Shown here piece by piece: positions 15,447 through 22,381 of a stretch of 33,062 nucleotides of DNA. The notes under the pieces are model-generated. The model saw only the letters and a program-made list of their open reading frames with translations, searched no databases and had not been told where the DNA came from. Numbering within the stretch: the stretch's first letter is position 1; each line of letters starts with the position of its first letter. The translations under genes were made by a program, and so were the position numbers. The stretch comes from Bacillota bacterium (GTDB lineage: Bacteria; Bacillota; Clostridia; Acetivibrionales; DSM-1351): NCBI GenBank assembly GCA_023412635.1, contig JAEYNI010000087.1:1-33062 (forward strand). The letters run 5' to 3'.

Positions 15447-17387
15447 ATGATTGTATACGAAGCAACTAAACATGCTTTTATGGAGCATGTAGTGAGAGAT
15501 GAGATTGCATTAAAGATATACGAGTCTTACAAAAATAAAATCGGACGTACCTCCGAAAAAGAGATTAATTCCTGGAATAATTCCATGAATTATATGTACA
15601 AGGTGCTTAATACTCCTGAAATCCCAGAGGAATGTGGTATAGCCATAGAATATAAAATTCCTGCAACCTCTAGGAGAATTGATTTCATGCTCTCAGGTTT
15701 AGATGAAACAGATAAAAATTCAGTTGTAATTATCGAGCTTAAGCAATGGGAAAAGGTAGATGGAGTATCGGAGAGGGATGGTATTATTCGTACACCCTAT
15801 AAAGGTAGGGAGATTACAACTCATCCGTCATATCAGGCTTGGACATACGCAAAACTTATCTCAGAATACAATGAATCTGTTCAAAAGGAGGAGGTTTTCC
15901 TTTACCCATGTGCATACCTGCACAATTACTTTTCCTATGAGAATGACCCGTTAATAGACAAAGTATATAATGAATATCTGGAGAAGGCTCCTGTTTATAC
16001 AAAGGGCGATGTTTTTAGATTACGCGAATTTATATCTAAATATATTAAAAAACCAGATTATAATAAATCAATATATATAATTGAGAATGGAAAAATCAGG
16101 CCTTCAAAGTCACTTCAGGATAGTTTGTTAAGAATGCTTCAAGGAAATGAAGAGTTTATTATGATAGATGATCAGAAAATAGTTTTTGAAGCTGCTTTAG
16201 AGATGGCTAGACGTGCATACAAATATGGGGAAAAACAGGTTTTGATAGTCGAAGGTGGCCCTGGAACAGGTAAATCAGTTCTTGCTATTAATTTGTTAGT
16301 GAAATTTACTTCTGAGGATATGGTTTGCCAATATGTTACAAAGAATAGCGCTCCAAGAGAGGTTTATTCGCAGAAGCTCCAACTCAATTATAAAAAAGGT
16401 TATATTAATAATCTTTTTAAAGGGTCGGGTGTATTCTACGAGTCGTCTAAAAATGAATTTGATGTTCTGATTGTTGATGAAGCTCATCGTTTAGGTGAAA
16501 AATCCGGCTTATTTAAAAATAAAGGAGAAAATCAGACAAAAGAAATTATTCAAGCAGCTAAATTCTCAATATTTTTTATTGATGAGCATCAAAGAATAAG
16601 TATGAGTGATTTCGGAAACAAGGGAGACATAAAAAAATTCGCTCAAGCAAATAAAGCCCAAGTAGTAGAACTGAGGTTGGAATCACAATTCAGGTGTAAT
16701 GGGTCAGATGGATATATTGCATGGGTGGATGATGTGCTGGAAGTCAGTAATACTGCCAACTCTGATGGCTTTGAATTTGACTACGATTTTAAAGTAATAG
16801 ATGATCCAAATACGTTAAAGCAACTTATTCTTGAGAAAAATGGAACAAATAATAAAGCGCGTCTTCTGGCTGGTTATTGCTGGGACTGGATTCCTGAGGG
16901 TAAGGCTGATAGTAATACATATGATATTACTATAGAAGAATATAATTTCAGTATGAGTTGGAATCTTAGCAATACTACAACATGGGCAATTGATAAGGAT
17001 TCTGTGAATCAGATAGGCTGTATTCACACGTCACAGGGACTTGAATTTGACTATGTAGGAGTAATCATAGGAAACGACATCAGGTATGATGGAGAGAAAG
17101 TCGTAACTGATTTCACTAAACGTGCTAAGACTGATAAATCTATAAGTGGGCTAAAGAAGTTATATAAAGAGAATAAGGAAGAGGCAGAAAGGATAGCTGA
17201 ACAAATAATTAAAAATACCTATAGGACTCTTATGACAAGAGGTCAAAAGGGTTGTTATGTATATTGCGTAGATTTAAAGTTGCAGGAATATTTAAAAGAA
17301 AGACTTGAAAGTTTTTATAAGCCTATTGAATATTCAACCCTTCAAAGTAAAGCTAAAGTTGCTGATGATCAATCCGAATATACTTAG
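15447..17387 (+). CDS. PD-(D/E)XK-like/DUF2075 helicase fusion
   Basis: A 646-residue protein. Residues 60-160 resemble a PD-(D/E)XK nuclease core: D79 in RRIDFMLSG and E97-L-K99 in VVIIELKQW, with a downstream QAWTYAKLI helix. Residues 240-630 are the DUF2075 (Schlafen-like superfamily 1) ATPase: Walker A GGPGTGKS (270-277), DEAH (344-347), the sensor FFIDEHQRISMSD, LRLESQFRC, then SQGLEFDYVGVIIG and RTLMTRGQKGCYVYC near the C-terminus. It starts behind AAGGTGAG and ends the five-gene operon. Pairing of DUF2075 with MazG-like genes fits a defence role, but no characterised system with exactly this set is known to me. The nuclease part is my reading of the motif spacing. Confidence 0.87.
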   Translation: MIVYEATKHAFMEHVVRDEIALKIYESYKNKIGRTSEKEINSWNNSMNYMYKVLNTPEIPEECGIAIEYKIPATSRRIDFMLSGLDETDKNSVVIIELKQWEKVDGVSERDGIIRTPYKGREITTHPSYQAWTYAKLISEYNESVQKEEVFLYPCAYLHNYFSYENDPLIDKVYNEYLEKAPVYTKGDVFRLREFISKYIKKPDYNKSIYIIENGKIRPSKSLQDSLLRMLQGNEEFIMIDDQKIVFEAALEMARRAYKYGEKQVLIVEGGPGTGKSVLAINLLVKFTSEDMVCQYVTKNSAPREVYSQKLQLNYKKGYINNLFKGSGVFYESSKNEFDVLIVDEAHRLGEKSGLFKNKGENQTKEIIQAAKFSIFFIDEHQRISMSDFGNKGDIKKFAQANKAQVVELRLESQFRCNGSDGYIAWVDDVLEVSNTANSDGFEFDYDFKVIDDPNTLKQLILEKNGTNNKARLLAGYCWDWIPEGKADSNTYDITIEEYNFSMSWNLSNTTTWAIDKDSVNQIGCIHTSQGLEFDYVGVIIGNDIRYDGEKVVTDFTKRAKTDKSISGLKKLYKENKEEAERIAEQIIKNTYRTLMTRGQKGCYVYCVDLKLQEYLKERLESFYKPIEYSTLQSKAKVADDQSEYT

Positions 17388-17824
17388 GGATAGAGAAGAG
17401 TTTCTTTTCCTGACGCGTCAGGATTAATAATAACTTCTGAAAATACATTAGTAAGAAAACCTGTAATAAGCTTAAATGGAAGAGTATAAGAGTCATATAT
17501 TAACTTAGATATTCCATACCTAGGGTACTGGCAGTCTGGACAAGTGATTCCACTAAAATCAGTAGTCAAAAATGAAATAGCCCATAGAATTAATCCGATT
17601 AAAGTAACGGGAAAGACCGAGACAAAAGTTTTTTCTCGCTGAAATGCTGCACACTTATATGTGGAGTCAGATGCATCAGCTGCAACGGATCCAGGCCTAT
17701 AGACAGCATCTACACCGTCAAGGGTATCTACTGTCTGTCTAGTTTCAGTTACTTCTATATAATATGCAGAAACTAATAGGGTAAAAGAAAAAATTAGTAT
17801 AAAAATATAATATGCTGATTGCAA
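17384..17824 (-). CDS. hypothetical membrane protein
   Basis: A 146-residue frame convergent with, and overlapping by four bases, the DUF2075 gene. It has a hydrophobic N-terminal helix (about residues 5-22), an outside-like polar stretch, and a second helix (about 70-88, VFPVTLIGLILWAISFL), followed by CPDCQYPRYG and a hydrophobic tail. It is unrelated to any family I recognise. Against it: the only start is TTG 17824, directly behind a stop codon, with no ribosome site, and its 5' end abuts the AbiEii remnant, so it may be cut by a recombination junction. For it: protein-like composition over the full length and no competing gene. Confidence 0.4.
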   Translation of the reverse strand: MQSAYYIFILIFSFTLLVSAYYIEVTETRQTVDTLDGVDAVYRPGSVAADASDSTYKCAAFQREKTFVSVFPVTLIGLILWAISFLTTDFSGITCPDCQYPRYGISKLIYDSYTLPFKLITGFLTNVFSEVIINPDASGKETLLYP

Positions 17825-18101
17825 TTAATCAGACAAAAGTATAGCGGCGTCAGGATTAAGATAAGATGCCTACTTGGTAATGCTGCTAATGTGCTCAGCA
17901 TAGATATAGGCTTTGGAGATGTAATTATTCCAGAGAGGAGGATCATGATAAAAAACTTCGATGGAATGCACTTCTTAGGGAGACAAAAATAGAAAGTATT
18001 CTTCAGACTTTGGTGAAGTACTACTTCAAATAAAGACTTTTATATCCCCAGTGTATGAAAAGCTATTAAAGGAAGATGACTTCGTCAAGAAATGGAAATA
18101 A
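17819..18101 (+). pseudogene. AbiEii-type nucleotidyltransferase toxin, remnant
   Basis: Two pieces of an AbiEii/AbiGii-type toxin gene (abortive-infection nucleotidyltransferase, normally about 250-300 residues) in different frames. The first, from 17819, gives QKYSGVRIKIRCLLGNAANV and then LSIDIGFGDVIIP, the signature around the family's conserved IDIGFGD strand, ending at TAG 17990. The second (about 17995-18101) gives FGEVLLQIKTFISPVYEKLL and then KEDDFVKKWK, the usual C-terminus, ending at TAA 18099. The N-terminal nucleotidyltransferase core and middle are gone, so it is inactive. No antitoxin gene remains. It marks an older defence module next to tRNA fragment 3. Confidence 0.75.
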
Positions 18102-18147
18102 AGCACTCTTTACATTTAATATAGTTAGGCGTAACGCCAAAAATAGA

Positions 18148-18187
18148 CATGGTAAAGATGGGTCGCCAGTCCGAATCGGGATGGGAA
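18148..18187 (+). pseudogene. tRNA-Thr-like fragment 3
   Basis: CATGGTAAAGATG, a T-arm-like stretch (CCAGTCCGAATCGGG) and ATGGGA follow the order of the tRNA-Thr 3' half and share the extra A seen in fragment 1. More diverged than fragments 1 and 2. A terminator-like hairpin follows at 18297. It marks the right border of the accessory region. Confidence 0.6.
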
Positions 18188-18296
18188 ATCTTTTGCACGA
18201 CGAACTAGAGATCTAATAAATATGATCCAAATGAGATGATAACAGAGGATTGGACATCGCAGGCAGCTCTCACTCTTCCCGACGCACCGACAGAGA

Positions 18297-18349
18297 AAAA
18301 ACTCCTAATGAATACATATATTTTATGTCTGTATTCAATAGGAGTTTTT
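18297..18349 (+). terminator. intrinsic terminator at the island's right border
   Basis: About 19-20 bp of near-perfect stem (left arm AAAAACTCCTAATGAATAC, right arm GTATTCAATAGGAGTTTTT, one mismatch), loop of about 15 nt, T-rich 3' arm. Confidence 0.75.
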
Positions 18350-18434
18350 CTGTAGAATTTCTAGGCAAAAATAAAATATGAGTTTTTTAGTACTATGGTT
18401 ATATTGTGAAAAATGGAACTTTTTTTGTAAATTC

Positions 18435-18449
18435 CCTAAACTTTTTAGG
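18435..18449. promoter_or_regulatory. palindrome just upstream of the sugar-ABC promoter
   Basis: CCTAAA-CTT-TTTAGG, a perfect 6-3-6 inverted repeat 15 bases ahead of the -35 element. The position suits an activator such as the downstream AraC-type response regulators, though the binding protein is unknown. Confidence 0.4.
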
Positions 18450-18464
18450 TAGTTAATCTGTACT

Positions 18465-18493
18465 TTGACAAATTGAAGACTTCCCTATAAAAA
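18465..18493 (+). promoter_or_regulatory. promoter of the sugar ABC operon
   Basis: TTGACA (18465-18470), 17 bp, TAAAAA (18488-18493; an overlapping TATAAA gives 15 bp). The leader to the permease gene is about 100 bases. Confidence 0.55.
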
Positions 18494-18599
18494 ATGATAA
18501 TTAAGTTACAGTTCTACTTGAGGTTACAGATGCTATATAAGCAACTTAAAAATGGATGGGCGATATAAATAATATTCATATGTGAAGGAGTACTAGATA

Positions 18600-19562
18600 A
18601 TGACGGAGATAAACTTGACAACAGGCCCAAATTCTAAAATACGGAGCCGTTCTGGGTTTCTTAAAGAACTTAAAGTTAACAGGGCTTTATTTTTAATGAT
18701 GATGCCAGCATTTATTTACATTTTCATTAACTTTTACGTGCCAATGTTCGGCGCAATTATTGCATTTAAGAACTTTAATTATGCAGATGGTTTTCTTAAT
18801 AGTCCATGGTCAGGCTTGGCAAACTTTGAATTTCTGTTCAAGTCATCTGATGCTTGGACAATAACTCGTAATACTCTTGGGTATAATTTTGTGTTTATAA
18901 TAATTGGCTTGGTTGTTGCAGTTACAACAGCTATTGTGCTAAATGAACTTCGAAATAAAATGGCAGCAAAATTTTACCAATCTGTAATTTTTCTGCCGTA
19001 TTTTCTATCATGGGTAATCGTTGCTTACCTTGTATATTCTATCCTAAGTCCTGATGGACTTTACAACAGAGGTATTGCTCCCCTGCTTAAGCTAACAGGT
19101 ATAGATTGGTATGCTGAACCGAAATATTGGATTTTCATATTACCTATTGTTAACACCTGGAAGGTAATAGGTTATTCCATTGTTATATATTTAGCTGGTA
19201 TTACAGGTATTGATCAGGAGTTTTATGAAGCTGCCGTCCTTGACGGGGCAAGTAAATTTCAACAATTCAAAAGTATTACAATTCCTTTTTTAGCACCTCT
19301 GATGGTTGTTACAACCCTTATGGCATTAGGTAATGTATTTAGATCTGATTTTGGTTTATTTTATCAAGTACCGAGACAACAGGGCTTATTGAATCCAACA
19401 ACCGGTGTTCTGGACACATATATATATAATGCTTTAATTTTTAACGGCGATTTGGGTATGTCGTCGGCAGCAGGTTTTTATCAATCTGTGGTTGGCTTCT
19501 TTACTGTGTTGTTTGCTAACTGGTTTATAGGAAAAGTAAGTCCAGAAAATAAAATATTCTGA
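18600..19562 (+). CDS. carbohydrate ABC transporter permease (LplB/YtcP-operon type)
   Basis: Inner-membrane permease of the CUT1 sugar importer family, 320 residues, with six predicted helices (first at about residues 29-50, LFLMMMPAFIYIFINFYVP). The family features KNFNYADGF and the EAA loop (FYEAAVLDGASKFQQFKSIT) are present for contact with a shared MsmK-type ATPase encoded elsewhere; no ATPase gene lies in this cluster, as is usual for this group. It starts behind AAGGAG 9 bases ahead of ATG. It is the first gene of an operon with a second permease 38 bases on and a receptor lipoprotein. The substrate is likely an oligosaccharide or polysaccharide fragment; which one cannot be read from sequence. 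Confidence 0.92.
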   Translation: MTEINLTTGPNSKIRSRSGFLKELKVNRALFLMMMPAFIYIFINFYVPMFGAIIAFKNFNYADGFLNSPWSGLANFEFLFKSSDAWTITRNTLGYNFVFIIIGLVVAVTTAIVLNELRNKMAAKFYQSVIFLPYFLSWVIVAYLVYSILSPDGLYNRGIAPLLKLTGIDWYAEPKYWIFILPIVNTWKVIGYSIVIYLAGITGIDQEFYEAAVLDGASKFQQFKSITIPFLAPLMVVTTLMALGNVFRSDFGLFYQVPRQQGLLNPTTGVLDTYIYNALIFNGDLGMSSAAGFYQSVVGFFTVLFANWFIGKVSPENKIF

Positions 19563-19600
19563 TCAGACTAAATTCTTTAGCTAAAATACTGGAGGTTATT

Positions 19601-20512
19601 ATGAGTACAAAAACTTTTTATTCGAATTCTATATCTAAGAAAACAAATATATTCTTTAATATAATATTTATATCTTATTGCTTTATTTGTATTGCACCTT
19701 TGGTTTTGGTTTTCATGGTTTCAATAACGAGTGAAAAATCATTAGTAGAGAACGGATATTCTTTCTTCCCAAGTGAAATTACTTTTTACACTTACAAATA
19801 TCTTTTTCTTGACCCTCAAAAAATAATAAATGCTTATGGAATTACAATAGGAGTATGCGTAGTCGGCACTGTTCTGAGTGTAATATTTACAATGCTGTAT
19901 GCTTATCCGCTTTCCAGAAAGAATTTCAAATATAGAAATTTCTTTTCATTTTTCATATTTTTTACAATGCTTTTTAATGGTGGAATGGTGCCATGGTATA
20001 TAATGTGGACAAAGTATTTCAACATGAAAAACAATGTTGCAATGCTCGTAATTCCAATGCTTGTATCAGCGTTTAATGTGCTTATAGTAAAAACCTTCTT
20101 TACAATTAATTTGCCTGATTCTATTCTCGAATCAGCGAGAATAGATGGCGCAAGTGAGTCAAGGACGTTTATAAGTATTGTTATACCGCTATCTAAACCT
20201 GTTATTGCTACAATCGGTCTTTTTCAAGTGTTGGCCTTATGGAATGACTGGTATCTATGCTTGCTATACATAAATGATGCCAAGTATTACAATATTCAGT
20301 ATGCGATGTACCAGACGCTCAGACAAGTTGAATATCTGACATCTTCACGTGCTGCTGCAGTAAGTGGCACTTCCAGTGAACTGGCAAGGTTACCAAGTGA
20401 AACATTACGTATGGCAATGGCAATTATCGGTATAGGACCTATTGTATTTGCTTATCCGTTCTTTCAGAAATATTTTATCAAGGGGTTGACACTTGGAGCT
20501 GTGAAGGGCTAA
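19601..20512 (+). CDS. carbohydrate ABC transporter permease (LplC/YtcP type)
   Basis: Second CUT1 permease, 303 residues, with six helices (first at about residues 21-40, IFISYCFICIAPLVLVFMV) and the EAA loop SILESARIDGASESRTFISI followed by VIPLSKP. The C-terminus (YPFFQKYFIKGLTLGAVKG) is the characteristic end of the LplC/YtcP group. It starts behind CTGGAGG. It pairs with the upstream permease to form the channel, with the lipoprotein receptor about 100 bases downstream. Confidence 0.92.
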   Translation: MSTKTFYSNSISKKTNIFFNIIFISYCFICIAPLVLVFMVSITSEKSLVENGYSFFPSEITFYTYKYLFLDPQKIINAYGITIGVCVVGTVLSVIFTMLYAYPLSRKNFKYRNFFSFFIFFTMLFNGGMVPWYIMWTKYFNMKNNVAMLVIPMLVSAFNVLIVKTFFTINLPDSILESARIDGASESRTFISIVIPLSKPVIATIGLFQVLALWNDWYLCLLYINDAKYYNIQYAMYQTLRQVEYLTSSRAAAVSGTSSELARLPSETLRMAMAIIGIGPIVFAYPFFQKYFIKGLTLGAVKG

Positions 20513-20608
20513 TTTCGGTTTGTATGACTATGTTGATTGCGGTGTCTGTAAGTAAAGCTATTAATTACAGATACTAATCAAATATAAATAATATATAGGA
20601 GGATTACA

Positions 20609-22192
20609 ATGATGAAAATGAAGAAATTGGGAAGTCTTGTGTTGGCTTTATCTATGATCACAAGTCTGGCTCTAGCAGGTTGCGGATCATCAGGTGATGA
20701 TTCAGCAGCTTCTACTTCAGCATCAGCTAGTACATCAGCTAGTACAGTAGCAGCTGAAACTACGGCTTCAGGTGATGTTGATGCATCTAAACTGGAACCA
20801 TATGAATTGAACTGTTACTTCCTAGCTCCACAGGTTAAAGATTTACCATTGGTGCAGGACGAAGTAAACAAACTTTTAAAGGAAAAGATCAATGCAACCA
20901 TTAAGCTTAACTACTTCTGGTGGGACAACTACCAAGACAAGCAGAGGCTGGTTGTAGCTTCAGGAGAGAAAATCGATACAATGTTTTCTCCTGCATGGTG
21001 GGGTTATTCAAACTTTGTAGCACAAAAAGCATGGCTTGAGTTGGATGACTTACTCGCTGAATATGGTAAGGATATTACTGCAAACATTAATCCATCTTAT
21101 TTGAAAGCTCCGATTATAAATGGAAAGCTGTATGGTATTCCAACTGGAAAGGATATGTTTGGTAATGGTGGTGTACTTATAAATAAGGCTCTGGCTGAAA
21201 AGTATAACATGGATTTTTCTAATGTTAAAGAGCCAGCTGATTTTGAACCTTTCCTTCAAACTATAAAGGATAACGAACCAGGGGTAACTCCATTTGTTGT
21301 CTCAAGAGGTGACCAAGTTGGATACTTCACACAGGATATATTCGATAGAGTAGCTAATGTTGAGGTTTATATAGGATGGAAAAAGAGTGATAGCTCAGAT
21401 ATCAAAGTTATCAATATTTTGGAAGATCCTGAATTCCAGAAGCAAATAAACTTGGCTAATAGTTGGTATAAAAAAGGTCTTATCAATAAAGATGTAGCTA
21501 CTCTTCTGGATAGTGTGCCAGTGAAAAAGGCTCAGAAAGCATTTATGTGGGGCGAACAGTTAAAACCTGGAAAAGAAGCTGAAATGAAGGCTCAATTAGG
21601 TTATGACTTAATTCAGGTTTCCGCATATGCTGGAAGACAGTATTATGTTGGTACAGGTGATTTGACTAATTCAATGCTATCAATTTCAAGAACATCTAAG
21701 GATCCTGCAAGAGCTATGATGTTCATAAACCTCCTCTTCAAGGATAAACAGCTCAAGAACCTTCTTGACTGGGGTATTGAAGGAAAGCACTACAAGAAAA
21801 TCGGAGAAAACCAAATCGATTTTGCAGATGGTGTAACTGCTGAAACCTCTGGATATACAGGACTTGCACAATGGGCAATGGGTGGAAGCCAGTTCTTGGA
21901 TTACCTCTGGGCTAACGAAGCTCCAGACAAATGGGAACAGATGGAAAAATTCAATAACTCTGCAAAGCCTCAGAAAATGTTAGGTTGGACTTATGACCAG
22001 ACTAATGTAAAGACTGAAATAGCGACACTTACTAACGTTGGTAGAACATACGTAGAACCTATGAATAATGGCGTTGCATCTTTTGAGGAAGGTTATCCAA
22101 AATTGAAGAAAGCACTTGATGCTGCCGGTATGCAGAAAGTTATTGATGATGCACAAAAACAGCTTAATGAATTTATGGCATCTCAGAAATAA
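20609..22192 (+). CDS. extracellular sugar-binding lipoprotein (LplA/YtcQ-like)
   Basis: Receptor of the CUT1 importer, 527 residues, anchored outside the membrane. Signal: MMKMKKLGS, hydrophobic core, and lipobox LALAGC with the lipid-modified Cys at residue 25, then a long Ser/Thr/Ala linker typical of clostridial surface lipoproteins. The mature part has the SBP_bac_1-type pattern seen in the LplA group (VNKLLKEKINATIKLNYFWW, ASGEKIDTMFSPAWW, GKLYGIPTGKDMFGNGGVLI, WGIEGKHYKKIG). AGGAGG precedes the ATG. A 44-nt palindromic hairpin follows the gene. The Trp/Tyr-rich mature domain is consistent with binding an oligosaccharide. Confidence 0.92.
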   Translation: MMKMKKLGSLVLALSMITSLALAGCGSSGDDSAASTSASASTSASTVAAETTASGDVDASKLEPYELNCYFLAPQVKDLPLVQDEVNKLLKEKINATIKLNYFWWDNYQDKQRLVVASGEKIDTMFSPAWWGYSNFVAQKAWLELDDLLAEYGKDITANINPSYLKAPIINGKLYGIPTGKDMFGNGGVLINKALAEKYNMDFSNVKEPADFEPFLQTIKDNEPGVTPFVVSRGDQVGYFTQDIFDRVANVEVYIGWKKSDSSDIKVINILEDPEFQKQINLANSWYKKGLINKDVATLLDSVPVKKAQKAFMWGEQLKPGKEAEMKAQLGYDLIQVSAYAGRQYYVGTGDLTNSMLSISRTSKDPARAMMFINLLFKDKQLKNLLDWGIEGKHYKKIGENQIDFADGVTAETSGYTGLAQWAMGGSQFLDYLWANEAPDKWEQMEKFNNSAKPQKMLGWTYDQTNVKTEIATLTNVGRTYVEPMNNGVASFEEGYPKLKKALDAAGMQKVIDDAQKQLNEFMASQK

Positions 22193-22212
22193 ATTTAAAA
22201 TAATTGCTTAAA

Positions 22213-22256
22213 AACTGACAAAGGATGCATGGTGAACCATGCATTCTTTGTCAGTT
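22213..22256. other. long palindromic hairpin behind the receptor gene
   Basis: A 21-bp stem with one G-U pair (22213-22233 with 22236-22256) and only two unpaired centre bases. No T-run follows, so it looks like an mRNA-stabilising 3' structure or weak terminator. It separates the transporter from the regulatory operon. Confidence 0.7.
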
Positions 22257-22298
22257 ATAATATTGAGAAAGTAAAAAGGTAAAATAAATAACAATTTC

Positions 22299-22327
22299 TT
22301 TACCAAGTTGAGGCTGAGAAGTATAAT
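22299..22327 (+). promoter_or_regulatory. promoter of the two-component operon
   Basis: TTTACC (22299-22304), 17 bp, TATAAT (22322-22327), about 55 bases ahead of the first response regulator gene. Confidence 0.55.
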
Positions 22328-22381
22328 AAACCTATACAGATATGGGCAAAAGAGGTAAAAGATGTCTGATTAGGAGGTACT

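Noticed and set aside
18200..18300. Short plus-strand frame reading DPNEMITEDWTSQAALTLPD before the island's right terminator
   Set aside because: Protein-like for about 30 codons but with no start or family match; too short to call.
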